Below are positions 27,581-36,647 of a DNA stretch of 64,000 nucleotides, in pieces. This stretch comes from Janthinobacterium sp. (GTDB taxonomy: Bacteria > Pseudomonadota > Gammaproteobacteria > Burkholderiales > Burkholderiaceae_D). Numbering within the stretch: the stretch's first letter is position 1; each line of letters begins with the position of its first letter. The stretch lies in contig PKWL01000025.1 of assembly GCA_003133225.1 (NCBI GenBank), forward strand, positions 1 to 64,000, read 5' to 3'. Made by a program: the position numbers and the translations under genes. Below the pieces are notes generated by a model, which saw only the letters and a list, made by a program, of their open reading frames with translations, was not told the origin of the DNA and ran no database searches.

Positions 27581-28873
27581 TTGAATAAGAAACTCATTGG
27601 TCTTGGCATGTTGCTCGCGGTAAATGGAGCATTTGCTCAAACGGCTGATCCGTCTTCGGTTGAGGTGTATGGCATTATCGACCTCGCCGTCGGGCATGTC
27701 GCCAACTCGCTCAGCGCGGATCCTAATTATGGCAACACTGTCAACACGGTATCGCCGACGAAGACAACCGTAAATACGTCCGTCAACGGCATGTTTAATG
27801 GCGGCGTCCAAGGTTCCCGCTGGGGCGTGCGTGGCAGCGAGGACCTCGGTGATGGACTGAAGGCATTTTTTACGCTGGAGTCGGGCTTCAACGCGCAAGA
27901 CGGTGCGTTATCCAACAGCGCCGCCTCGCTGGCGTCGAACTCGCCAAAGGCGACGTCCGTATCAGCCGGCGGTTCGCTCGATGGCCAACTGTTTAACCGG
28001 CAAGCCTTCGTTGGTTTGTCCGATGCCAAACTGGGCTCGATTACCTTTGGTCGTACCTACAACCCGATCTATGAGATCGTCACCGAATATGATCCGGTCT
28101 TTCAATCAGCACTGTTTTCGCCTTTTGGCGCGTCGGGCGCGATTGGCGGCGGCGGCGGTCTTTCGGAAAATGCCCGGATTGACAATACCATCCGCTACAA
28201 GAACAAGGTGGGTCCGGTCGACTTTGGCGTGCTCTACAAACTGGGCGGTGTCTCTGGCAATACCTCGGCGGAATCGGGCTACGCCTTGAATCTACAATAT
28301 GTACAGGGTCCCTTCGGCATCGAGGGCGTCTACGAGGCATTTAAAGACGTATTGCATTCCGCCACAAGTAGCGTGGCGGGCGAGATCAACGTCACCAATT
28401 ACAACACGTCCGCTTATTTCATCGCCGCCAAGTATCAAATTGACCAAGCGACTGTTAGAGGCGGTTATGAGAGCTTTACATTGAAGGCGCCGTCTGACAC
28501 ATTTAGTAGCCTAGGCGCCAGCACTTTATTTGGCTTCCCCCTCGGAAATGCAAGCAGTGCCAGCGCAAACTTCGTTGGCGCCAAGCAGACCACGGGCGTG
28601 TGGTTTATCGGTGGCGATTATAACTTTACCCCGGCGCTCAATCTGGCGATCGGTTTTTACGACCAGAAGCCCCATGCATCCGATGACAACAAGCAATTGA
28701 GTGGCAATGTTTACAGCTATTCGGCATTGCTCGATTACCACTTTAGTAAGCGTACTGATGTTTATGCGGGCACGATGTATTCTTCCTACAAGGGCGCCAA
28801 TTACTCGCTTCCGCTAGTCGCGGACAATTCCAGCAACTACGTTGTCGCAACGGGAATTCGCGTCAAGTTCTAA
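27581..28873 (+). CDS. General outer-membrane porin (Gram-negative porin, betaproteobacterial type)
   Basis: A 430-residue 16-stranded trimeric porin. Residues 1-19 are a signal peptide (MNKKLIGLGMLLAVNGAFA), then SSVEVYGIIDLAVGHV, the family's first strand; GSRWGVRGSEDLGDGLKAFFTLESGF and RQAFVGLSDAKLGSITFGRT are typical, and the protein ends in Phe after VVATGIRVK, the outer-membrane assembly signal. The start is an unusual TTG: it lies 8 bases after AAGGATT and directly precedes a perfect signal peptide, while no ATG or GTG fits. Transcription ends at the strong terminator at 28918. It allows diffusion of small hydrophilic solutes. Confidence 0.93.
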   Translation: MNKKLIGLGMLLAVNGAFAQTADPSSVEVYGIIDLAVGHVANSLSADPNYGNTVNTVSPTKTTVNTSVNGMFNGGVQGSRWGVRGSEDLGDGLKAFFTLESGFNAQDGALSNSAASLASNSPKATSVSAGGSLDGQLFNRQAFVGLSDAKLGSITFGRTYNPIYEIVTEYDPVFQSALFSPFGASGAIGGGGGLSENARIDNTIRYKNKVGPVDFGVLYKLGGVSGNTSAESGYALNLQYVQGPFGIEGVYEAFKDVLHSATSSVAGEINVTNYNTSAYFIAAKYQIDQATVRGGYESFTLKAPSDTFSSLGASTLFGFPLGNASSASANFVGAKQTTGVWFIGGDYNFTPALNLAIGFYDQKPHASDDNKQLSGNVYSYSALLDYHFSKRTDVYAGTMYSSYKGANYSLPLVADNSSNYVVATGIRVKF

Positions 28874-28917
28874 ACTGGTTCCATGACACGCTTTGAGGCG
28901 AGTCGGGAGCGTTGTCC

Positions 28918-28948
28918 AACCACCTGCCTGCAGGTGGTTTCTTTTTTT
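28918..28948 (+). terminator. Factor-independent terminator after the porin gene
   Basis: AACCACCTG and CAGGTGGTT form a 9-bp stem with a short loop, followed by TTTCTTTTTTT-type T-rich sequence. It lies 45 bases after the porin stop. Confidence 0.88.
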
Positions 28949-29054
28949 GAAAAGGGTCGAGCGCGGAGAAACCTGGTGTGAACGACACGTTCCGGCCGCG
29001 CGAGGGTGTCCGTACCGGGTGTCGCCCAAACCATTCTTGCGCTTGGCAAGATGC

Positions 29055-30359
29055 TCAAGGGCCGGTGCCTGGCGGCGCTTTAGCGGCCGGCCCAGCCGCG
29101 CCTTTGCCGCGGCTGCCGTGCGTATGGGTGGCTTCATTGGGGGCGCCGGTCGATTTGGCGTCCCGCGTCGACACGACCACTTTGGAGCCGTCACGCAATT
29201 TGTCGGCGCCATCGACGACGACTGTCTCGCCGGAGGCAAGACCGGCATCAATCGACGCATAGTCGCCTTCCGTCACGCCCACCTTCACCAGGCGCAAGGT
29301 GACCGTACGGTCGGGCTTGATGATGTAGACATAGGTGCCCTGGCTGCCGCGCTGCACCCCGGCCGAGGGAATCAAGAGGACTTCGCGTTTGGTGTCGAGC
29401 AGCAAGCGTGCGTTGACAAACTGGCTCGGGAACAAGGCGTAATCGCCGTTGGCAAATTGGGCCTTCAATTTGACGGTGCCGGTGGTCGAGTCAATTTGGT
29501 TGTCGACCGTGAGCAAGGAGCCGCTGGCCAGTTTGTTCTTTTGCGAGCGGTCAAACGTATCGACGGGCAATCTGATGCCCGCTTGTAGCTTTTGCATGAC
29601 GCCGGGAATATTATCTTCGGGAATAGAAAACACGACCGTGATCGGCTGCAACTGGGTAATGATGACGATGCCCGTGGCGTCCGCCGCATGCACGATATTG
29701 CCCGGATCGACCTGGCGCAAACCGACGCGCCCGTTAACGGGCGACGTGATGTGGCAATAAATAAGTTGTAATTTTGCATTGTCAATTTGAGCGCGGTCGA
29801 TTTTGATTTGGCCTTCATCCTGACGCACCAAGGCGTCTTGTGTTGCCAGTTGCTGTTCGGCGATGGAATCTTGCTTGAACAAGGTCCGGTAACGCTCCAG
29901 GTCAACTTGCGCGTTCTTGAGCAAGGCAAGGTCATGCGCCATTTGTCCTTCGGCTTGCTCCAATTGCACTTGGTAAGGACGGGGATCGATTTCAGCGATG
30001 AATTGCCCCTCTTTGACGGTCTGGCCTTCGCTAAACAGCACTTTCATCAATTCGCCGTCCACATGGGTCTTGACGGTGACGGTGCGAAGGGGAGTCACGG
30101 CGCCCAAGCCATTTAAATAAACGTTGATATCGCCCATTTTGGCGTTGGCGGCGACTACTGGCGTTGCTTCCCTGGCTGCGCCCCCATGCCGGCTGCCTCC
30201 TTGAGACGATGCATTTTGTTGCGCATCGCCCGCTGGGCGGCGCACATAGAAATACGTGGCGCCCCCTATCAGAACGATGAGTAGCAGCCATATCCACCAG
30301 CGAGGCCCTCGCTTGGGGGCGTTGGTTTGCGGCACTGCGCTCATGGATGGGTCAGTCAT
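29055..30359 (-). CDS. RND efflux periplasmic adaptor, MdtA/AcrA-like
   Basis: A 434-residue membrane fusion protein of RND pumps. Residues 21-39 form the membrane anchor (WWIWLLLIVLIGGATYFYV), followed by VTPLRTVTVKTHVDGELMKV and GQFIAEIDPRPYQVQLEQA, classic MdtA text, an alpha-hairpin, and TSPVNGRVGLRQVDPGNIV. The C-terminus is a disordered Gly/Ala/Pro-rich tail. Normally the inner-membrane RND transporter genes (mdtB/mdtC) follow directly; here the next gene downstream is the convergent porin, so this adaptor is an orphan. It may work with a pump encoded elsewhere, or be the remainder of a lost operon. Confidence 0.9.
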   Translation of the reverse strand: MTDPSMSAVPQTNAPKRGPRWWIWLLLIVLIGGATYFYVRRPAGDAQQNASSQGGSRHGGAAREATPVVAANAKMGDINVYLNGLGAVTPLRTVTVKTHVDGELMKVLFSEGQTVKEGQFIAEIDPRPYQVQLEQAEGQMAHDLALLKNAQVDLERYRTLFKQDSIAEQQLATQDALVRQDEGQIKIDRAQIDNAKLQLIYCHITSPVNGRVGLRQVDPGNIVHAADATGIVIITQLQPITVVFSIPEDNIPGVMQKLQAGIRLPVDTFDRSQKNKLASGSLLTVDNQIDSTTGTVKLKAQFANGDYALFPSQFVNARLLLDTKREVLLIPSAGVQRGSQGTYVYIIKPDRTVTLRLVKVGVTEGDYASIDAGLASGETVVVDGADKLRDGSKVVVSTRDAKSTGAPNEATHTHGSRGKGAAGPAAKAPPGTGP

Positions 30360-31055
30360 GGCGGGGAATCACATCGTGTTTGGCAATGGGGGCCGGGCGA
30401 AAAACAAGTCCAAGCGTCACGCCATGGTTCCGTCCTCTGTGCGCACGTGAGGGTGGCGCAGGGCGTGATTGCATAAGTTGCGATTTGGCCGACGATTCCC
30501 ATTTTTCGCTACTTCAAAAATTTTGACGAATCTTTTTTCGTTTGTTCATTTTAGCGCAGTCGCTCATCTACTTGGCTGCGCGTCCCTGTCAATTGCGATC
30601 ACAAAAAAACGCTTGCACCGCGTTTGGCGTGCGAACTTGATGGGAGTCGCCGTTGCCCACGATAAGCTTTTCGGATTTTTTCGTGCAGGCTGCGCCCCCG
30701 GCAAATGGTCGACATGACTTTAGCTTGATGGCATTAGGAAAAGCCGTGCTACGCTTGGTATGAATGTTTCTTTGGAAATAAGATGACGACGTGGATGCCG
30801 AAGGAACTGAAGAACAATGCGAACTTGGCTGGCTGCGGTGCGATCGCGGGAGCGGCGCAAAGCGCCGTGCCTGCGCTAACTGGCTCCCGATTCTGGCATA
30901 GCACCGAGTCCAATTAGGCGTGTCGCCTCCCCCAGAACACGCGAGCGGTCACGGGCGCCCATCTGCGACTAATTTGCGCCCGAATCGCACAAGCCAGAGC
31001 GCTAAACCGGAATTTGCGGCAAAATGCGTCCCATGACAATTGACTTGGATACCGC
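30360..31055. other. Intergenic region between divergent adaptor and hemN genes
   Basis: No supported gene. A 44-codon frame at 30783-30917 exists but has no recognised relatives and a weak ribosome site. The region should hold divergent promoters. I looked for an Fnr-type site (TTGAT-N4-ATCAA) before hemN and found only the left half-like TTGAC. Confidence 0.4.
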
Positions 31056-32447
31056 ATGACTCTCCCCTTTCCCGACATTGAACTATCCGAAGGCTTGATC
31101 CGCAAGTTCGATAAATCGGGGCCGCGCTACACGTCGTACCCGACGGCGGACCGCTTCCGCAGCGACTTTAGCGAGCAGTCCTACCAACATTATCTCGGAC
31201 AACGCGCCGACAACGGCAGCAACCCGCCGCTGTCGATCTATGTGCATTTGCCGTTTTGTGAATCGCTTTGCTATTTTTGCGCATGCAACAAGATCATCAC
31301 CAAGGACCATGGCCGAGCGGCCGAGTACCTGCGTTATCTTGACAAGGAGATGGCACTGGTCGCATCGCGCATCGGCTCCGATCGCAAGACGGTGCAGTTG
31401 CATCTGGGCGGGGGCACACCGACTTTTTTTAACGCCGACGAATTGCGCCAACTGATGGCCATGCTGCGCAGCCATTTTGATTTCGCGCCCGATGCCGAGC
31501 TCGGTGTTGAGATCGATCCCCGTACCGTTGGGGACGGCACCTTGTCCATGCTAGCCGAGCTCGGGTTTAACCGGAACAGCTTCGGGGTGCAGGATTTTGA
31601 CCCGGCGGTGCAGCAGGCCGTCAACCGCATTCAGCCTCTCGAGATGGTGGAAAAGGCAGTGGCGGAAAGCCGCAAGGCCAATTTTCAGTCCATCAACGCG
31701 GACTTGATCTACGGCTTGCCGAAACAGACAGTGGGCAGCTTTAGCATCACTCTCGATAGCCTGATTCGCATCGCGCCAGACCGCATCGCACTGTACAACT
31801 ATGCCCATTTGCCAAGCCGCTTCAAGGCGCAGCGCCAGATTGTGGAGAGCGACCTGCCGTCGGCCGAAGAGCGCCTCCAGATTTTCCTGATGTCGACGCG
31901 CCGCTTGCTCGATGCCGGCTACGTCTATATCGGATTGGATCATTTTTCCAAGCCCGATGACGAATTGAACAAGGCGCGTCTGGACAATAGTTTGCACCGC
32001 AATTTTCAAGGGTACACGACGCGCGCCGAATGCGACTTGATCGGTTTTGGCGTTTCCGCGATCAGCAAGGTTGGCCATTCATACAGTCAGTCGGTGCGGA
32101 CGGTGAGCGCCTATTATCAGTTCCTCGACGCTGGCGCGCTTCCCGTTGAAAAAGGGATTGCGTTAAATAAGGACGACTTGCTGCGCCGTCACATCATCAT
32201 GACATTGATGTGCAGCGCGCCTTTGGTGATGGCGGCGATCAACAGCGCCCATGGCATCGATTTCGAGACTTACTTCGCACGCGAAATGTCCTTATTGCAG
32301 CAATACGCGGACGCCGGGCTGATCACCATCGAGCGCGAAGCCATCCGGGTCACCGCGCAAGGGCGTCTCTTCGTGCGCGCCGTCGCCATGGTGTTTGACC
32401 ATTATCTCGTGCAGCCGACGACGTCGACCTACTCCAAGTTGATTTAA
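31056..32447 (+). CDS. hemN: Oxygen-independent coproporphyrinogen III oxidase
   Basis: A 463-residue radical-SAM enzyme that decarboxylates coproporphyrinogen III to protoporphyrinogen IX without oxygen. The [4Fe-4S] ligands are in PFCESLCYFC (Cys68, Cys72, Cys75), with the HemN-specific ACNK just after. SAM site: LHLGGGTPTFF; RYTSYPTADRF near residue 25 is the HemN N-terminal substrate motif, and the C-terminal HemN domain (RRHIIMTLMCSAPL) is present, which distinguishes it from HemW. It implies heme synthesis under low oxygen. A DUF2249 gene follows. Confidence 0.95.
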   Translation: MTLPFPDIELSEGLIRKFDKSGPRYTSYPTADRFRSDFSEQSYQHYLGQRADNGSNPPLSIYVHLPFCESLCYFCACNKIITKDHGRAAEYLRYLDKEMALVASRIGSDRKTVQLHLGGGTPTFFNADELRQLMAMLRSHFDFAPDAELGVEIDPRTVGDGTLSMLAELGFNRNSFGVQDFDPAVQQAVNRIQPLEMVEKAVAESRKANFQSINADLIYGLPKQTVGSFSITLDSLIRIAPDRIALYNYAHLPSRFKAQRQIVESDLPSAEERLQIFLMSTRRLLDAGYVYIGLDHFSKPDDELNKARLDNSLHRNFQGYTTRAECDLIGFGVSAISKVGHSYSQSVRTVSAYYQFLDAGALPVEKGIALNKDDLLRRHIIMTLMCSAPLVMAAINSAHGIDFETYFAREMSLLQQYADAGLITIEREAIRVTAQGRLFVRAVAMVFDHYLVQPTTSTYSKLI

Positions 32448-32654
32448 GGTGTTTCCGGCACTTGGGGGCGTCGTTTTCCCCCTTCGGTTTTAGCAAGTGA
32501 ATGTCGATCGAGCCCATCCCCTTTCAGGTCATGCTTGGCGCACTGACTTGAAAGGGCATAATCCGATTGCCAAATTGGTGGCTCGGGGGACTCGCCAGGG
32601 TAAAATTATCGGCGCTATTTTGTGGCTAAAGCTAACTAGCTGAGGTGAAAACAG

Positions 32655-32906
32655 ATGAAACAGAAACCAAAGTGGATTATCCGCCATATCGACGTCTGCG
32701 GACTAGAGCCCCCCGAGCCGATGGTGCGGGCGCTAGACATGCTGTCGCAGTTGCCGAAAAATGAACGATTAGCCATGCTGATCGATCGCGAGCCGTACCC
32801 GTTCTACCAAATTCTTGATAATAAGGGTTTTGCGCACAGCACGCGTGCTCGACCCGATCAACTGTACGAGGTCCTCATCTGGCACAAGGATCAGGGCCTC
32901 GAATGA
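32655..32906 (+). CDS. DUF2249-domain protein
   Basis: An 83-residue single-domain protein of the DUF2249 family, a TusA/SirA-like fold. Family text: HIDVCGLEPPEPMVRALDML at the N-terminus, with the Cys-Gly-Leu-x-Pro-Pro-x-P motif, and LIDREPYPFYQILDNKGF in the centre. A ribosome site AGGTGA precedes the ATG. DUF2249 proteins often occur beside anaerobic or denitrification genes; here it lies about 200 bases after hemN. The function is unknown, and it is probably cytoplasmic. Confidence 0.85.
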   Translation: MKQKPKWIIRHIDVCGLEPPEPMVRALDMLSQLPKNERLAMLIDREPYPFYQILDNKGFAHSTRARPDQLYEVLIWHKDQGLE

Positions 32907-33062
32907 GTGGGGGCCCCTGTCGCAAAGCAAAGCCGTAACGGACTGATCTAAGGGCCGGGCGCGGTGCCAATGAGCGCGCTAATGGTGTTTCCTGAGCACC
33001 GCAGCCGCGAGGGCTGGCGCGACATCTTGACAGGCATCGAAGTGGTACGGTCTGCCAAACGT

Positions 33063-34025
33063 TCAAGGCGAGCTGTTAGATTGGTCCACTTGATGGCGGA
33101 AAATGCGTACACCGAATATGACTCCAACGCATAACAAGGCAACACCGAGCAGAACCTGGGCGGGAGGAAACACACCGCGCAAAATGAACGCATACAGCAG
33201 GGCAAACAGCGTCTCGAAGACGATTAACTGCCCCGCCAGCGAGGTTGGCAGGCGCTGGCTGGCATGATTCCACAGCAACGTTCCAATCCAGGACGCAAAG
33301 AGGCCGACCAACAGCATCAAGCCCATGAAACGGGCCGGGTGCGGCCCCAGCGGAAACGCAAAAGCACTGCCCGCGGCAGCGGCAAACAAGCCATAAGCTG
33401 CGAGGCCAAACATGGCCATCGGCAAGCTGGCTAGGCCTTGCGCCGTGGCCCAGGTGCTGGAACGGACATGCGGGTTAGCCTTCATATAACGTGCATTCAT
33501 GATCGGATACCAGGTCCAGGCCGCCACGGCCGCCATGGCGACGCCACAGCCGGCCGCATACTGGGACGAGCTGCGTTGGCCGTCCATATGCGCGAGTTCA
33601 CTGGCGTTTACCAGCAGTAAGCCGCTAAGGATGATGGCCAGGATCGACAGCAGCTTTTTCCAAGCGACGGATTCGGATGGATGGCCGGGCGACCAGTTCG
33701 AGCAAATCGAAATCACCACCGGCAAGGTGCCGACCAACATGGTGGGCAACGGTGCATCCGCCAAGTGAATAGACGACGCCAGCGCGGCGTAATAAAACAA
33801 GTTGCCGATCAGCGCGAGCTTGAATGCAACGCGCCAGTCGGCCCCCGTCAGGGCCGCGATCTGTTTGCGGTCCACGCAAGCCGGGACCAGCGCGATGACA
33901 CCGAAAGCAATATAGCGCCCCATCGACAGGACGACGCCGGGATAATCAGGCAACAACAGCGGCACAACGAAAACCAAGCCCCACATGAGGCCCGCGCCCA
34001 CTGCGCACAAAATTCCAATCAACAT
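33063..34025 (-). CDS. EamA/DMT-family membrane transporter
   Basis: A 320-residue inner-membrane protein with ten predicted membrane segments in two EamA repeats. The first begins GILCAVGAGLMWGLVFVVP; the second repeat ends RLPTSLAGQLIVFETLFALLY with a following GVALLCVGVIFGVRIF. Family members export amino acids or metabolites or move other small molecules; no substrate can be assigned. I chose ATG 34025; a TTG seven codons upstream is possible, and neither has a strong ribosome site. It stands alone. Confidence 0.88.
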   Translation of the reverse strand: MLIGILCAVGAGLMWGLVFVVPLLLPDYPGVVLSMGRYIAFGVIALVPACVDRKQIAALTGADWRVAFKLALIGNLFYYAALASSIHLADAPLPTMLVGTLPVVISICSNWSPGHPSESVAWKKLLSILAIILSGLLLVNASELAHMDGQRSSSQYAAGCGVAMAAVAAWTWYPIMNARYMKANPHVRSSTWATAQGLASLPMAMFGLAAYGLFAAAAGSAFAFPLGPHPARFMGLMLLVGLFASWIGTLLWNHASQRLPTSLAGQLIVFETLFALLYAFILRGVFPPAQVLLGVALLCVGVIFGVRIFRHQVDQSNSSP

Positions 34026-34295
34026 AAAAGGTATCGCAGATAACAAGAATGCAATGATGATGCCAGATTTTCGGAGGCCGCGGCACTAACCTCGCGTGCT
34101 GGCATGCCGTTTTCCGTAGGGTCGGCAGCCAAGCCGTTCCCAATGGGCGCCACGAACGGCGAAGCGCCGGCCGGGTGAAGATGAGGGATACTTGACGGGT
34201 TTGGTCCGCTATCAGAAATGTATTATTAATGATAGAGTCGAGCGGAAAGCAGAAACAAAAAAACGGCATCCGAAAAAACTAATTCGACAAATGAC
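34026..34295. other. Intergenic region with divergent promoters
   Basis: No gene seen. The part 34180-34290 is AT-rich and should contain the DUF202 gene promoter. Confidence 0.4.
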
Positions 34296-34679
34296 ATGCA
34301 AACCCATGAATCTGATCCCCGTGTTTTTTTTGCTGCCGAACGGACTCTTCTCGCTTGGATTAGGACCGCACTTAGCATCATGGCTCTGGGTTTTGTGATT
34401 GCTCGATTTGGCCTTTTTCTACACTTGATTTCACTTCAAGTCCCAGCCGAACATATTCGTTCCAATTCCGGGCTTTCGGCCGGTCTTGGAATTTTTTTCG
34501 TGATTACGGGTACCGTCGCCACCTTGATCGCTTCAGTTCAGCATCAGCGCTTCATCGCTACCTTACCCGCGGCAGATCTTCCACCCTCGTATTTACGGGG
34601 CTTTACTAGCAGATTTGGGATTTTCATCAGTATTCTTGGTCTGGGGCTTGTCGTCTATCTCTTAGTTTCCCAAGCTTGA
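34296..34679 (+). CDS. DUF202/YidH-family inner-membrane protein
   Basis: A 127-residue membrane protein with three hydrophobic helices. It starts with the family signature FFAAERTLLAWIRTALSIMA-LGFVIARFG, in which the E-R-T-x-L-A-W-x-R-T motif is the DUF202 hallmark. The two later helices are GLGIFFVITGTVATLI and FGIFISILGLGLVVYLL. No function is established for YidH. Its stop is close to the 3' end of the convergent TAXI gene (28 bases), with no clear terminator between. Confidence 0.9.
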   Translation: MQTHESDPRVFFAAERTLLAWIRTALSIMALGFVIARFGLFLHLISLQVPAEHIRSNSGLSAGLGIFFVITGTVATLIASVQHQRFIATLPAADLPPSYLRGFTSRFGIFISILGLGLVVYLLVSQA

Positions 34680-34707
34680 AAACCTGTCGCTCGCGTACGT
34701 TATTCTT

Positions 34708-36093
34708 TCAGCGCTCATGCTCGATTGGCGATGGCGCCGGACCCGATTCCGGTGGCAAGACGAAGCGTTGAGACAGCAAGGTACGAACGAAACAGATATG
34801 TTCGCGAAGTCCATAGAAAAGTTCGCCGAAAGAAGCTGGCACAGTAATTTTACTGACCGTGATTTCGATGTGGTCCAAGTGTCGCAAAAGCTCGCTCCGT
34901 CTTTTCGGGTCACTTGACGGCTTGAACGCGTCGCGTTCGAGGTCTAACAATGCCCGGTACCAGCGGTGTATGCGAGATTCGATGCGCCAACGGTAGATTG
35001 CCGGGGCCGCCTTCAATGCCGGTATCAGCAAGAGAGCGAGCGGCAAGACGACGGCGATGACGCGGGTGATGACGCTTGCGATTCCAAAGGGGAAGGTACG
35101 GTAGAGATAACTTTTGCCGGATGTGTAGTAACGGCTGGCATCCGGGCTGATGCGAAATTCATGCTCTTGCGCAGCCGGGAATTCGCCGCGCTTTTTGAAG
35201 ATGCCGGGAGCGCCGTGAACTTCCCGCGCGGCCTCAAGGAGCAGGTCCGATAAAGCCGGGTGCAGACCATCCCGGGCAATGATTTCGACCGTTGGGCCAA
35301 TCAAATAGGTGTCTTCGGCAGGAATGTCTTTGCCAAAATCAAGTGAGCCTTTGGGCAGGTCCAGTTTGTTCAAATAATTGATGCGGCGGGTATAGCCATC
35401 GGCTTGGGTAAAATTGAAGAGGTGGACATTTGGTGCATGCATCAACTCGCGCATCATGTCGGTCGAGGTCGAGTCCCCCATCACAAAAATCGCATCAATT
35501 TGTTTGTCTCGCAATGCGCGCACCATGTCGCCGGAGATCATATTGACAAAAGTGGTGTCGGCGCCAGCCTCAATGCCATTGGCCTTCAGAAGCGCGAGCG
35601 CCAAGGCATGGGTACCGCTGCCATCTTCTCCAATGAACAGGCGCTGGCCCTTGAAATCGGAAAGGAGTGTCTTGGGCTCGCCGCGGTAAAAAATCATCAA
35701 CGGTTGGTAGGAAATACTTCCCAGCGACATCAACTTGCCGATATCAGCCGCATTGACTTCACCACCCAGCACGAAGCCGACATCGACCGCGATTTTCGGG
35801 TCGGACAACATATGAAAGTTGTCCATGGAACCTTCGGAAGGAAGTATTTTCAGAGTGACTCCTTCTCGCGCCAGGATTTTTTTGTATTTCTCGGCGTTTC
35901 TCTCGAAAGTACTCCCATGGGGCCCGCTGGCGATGGTGATGCTGTTTGGCGCAGCAAAATTCATAAACATGAAAATAGCCGTGCCAAGCACCAGTCCAAC
36001 GAGGAGAATGATACTGATTGTTATGATCTGTCCCCGCCCAAAATGACTGTTGAGTTTCGCGAGCATCCTCACCACGTTGATTTTTGGACTCAC
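34708..36093 (-). CDS. TAXI-family TRAP-type solute-binding protein, membrane anchored
   Basis: A 461-residue protein. Residues 22-44 form an N-terminal membrane helix (ITISIILLVGLVLGTAIFMFM); the TAXI domain follows (ITIASGPHGSTFERNAEKYKK; RLFIGEDGSGTHALALALLKANGI; MISGDMVRALRDKQIDAIFVM). A second hydrophobic helix near 345-365 (VITRVIAVVLPLALLLIPAL) is followed by a charged C-terminal region of about 90 residues, probably cytoplasmic. No TRAP permease (dctQM/fused) lies nearby, so it is an orphan; related two-helix TAXI proteins are widespread in betaproteobacteria without known function. The GTG start has AGAGGG upstream; an ATG nine codons later is possible. Confidence 0.85.
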   Translation of the reverse strand: MSPKINVVRMLAKLNSHFGRGQIITISIILLVGLVLGTAIFMFMNFAAPNSITIASGPHGSTFERNAEKYKKILAREGVTLKILPSEGSMDNFHMLSDPKIAVDVGFVLGGEVNAADIGKLMSLGSISYQPLMIFYRGEPKTLLSDFKGQRLFIGEDGSGTHALALALLKANGIEAGADTTFVNMISGDMVRALRDKQIDAIFVMGDSTSTDMMRELMHAPNVHLFNFTQADGYTRRINYLNKLDLPKGSLDFGKDIPAEDTYLIGPTVEIIARDGLHPALSDLLLEAAREVHGAPGIFKKRGEFPAAQEHEFRISPDASRYYTSGKSYLYRTFPFGIASVITRVIAVVLPLALLLIPALKAAPAIYRWRIESRIHRWYRALLDLERDAFKPSSDPKRRSELLRHLDHIEITVSKITVPASFGELFYGLREHICFVRTLLSQRFVLPPESGPAPSPIEHER

Positions 36094-36361
36094 TGAAGTA
36101 GCCCTCTGCGGCGTGGTTGCGCTTGTGAACTAATGGGCGAAAGTGTGGGCGGCGTTTTAAATGAGGTTGACATTAAGTTATTGAATCCGATTATTTGTTT
36201 GTACTGCGGCCGTTGATTATTCCGGCGCGCAACCATGTGCGCCACTGCGCATTCTTACACACGGGGCCGATATCGGTCGGCCAGTGCGCAAACGAACGGG
36301 CAATTGGGCTGTTGACGTGCGAGCACTATTGTTCAAATCAAACCAAAAATCGTCTCGATCG
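36094..36361. other. Intergenic, AT-rich at the left end
   Basis: No gene seen; likely carries the TAXI gene promoter. Confidence 0.4.
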
Positions 36362-36619
36362 CTAGCCGGCCAAGAAGCCGACATGCTTAAGGTATGGGAT
36401 AGATTTGCCGCGCGCCGCTTTTTGTTGCGATACCGCACAAGCCGTCGCCTCCAAACGTGCAAACTGATCAACATGATCCGCGTCCCTATCGAGTGAAATC
36501 AAAATGGCTTGCTGGACCAGCAAAGCGGCGTCGCTGTCCGGAAATTTCCCAACGATGCCGTTCACGGAGCGCGATCCTATTGGCAACGGATGCGTGATGA
36601 CCGTTTGCTTGTCCGCCAT
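36362..36619 (-). CDS. Small hypothetical protein divergent from galE
   Basis: An 85-residue open frame with a plausible AGGA site before its ATG, divergent from galE with 28 bases between the starts. The middle (KFPDSDAALLVQQAILISLD) looks helical; I recognise no domain. It may be real, but the tight divergent arrangement and lack of relatives known to me keep confidence low. Confidence 0.35.
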   Translation of the reverse strand: MADKQTVITHPLPIGSRSVNGIVGKFPDSDAALLVQQAILISLDRDADHVDQFARLEATACAVSQQKAARGKSIPYLKHVGFLAG

Positions 36620-36647
36620 AGCGATGTCCTAACATAGAGCTTGACAG

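Noticed and set aside
30783-30917. 44-codon plus-strand frame upstream of hemN
   Set aside because: Weak ribosome site and no recognisable relatives; could be chance.
31020-31056. Possible Fnr/Anr box before hemN
   Set aside because: Only a left half-like TTGAC is present; the right half ATCAA is absent at the required spacing.
36217-36474. Minus-strand 85-codon frame overlapping the small hypothetical gene
   Set aside because: Overlaps a better candidate in another frame and shows no domain or ribosome site.
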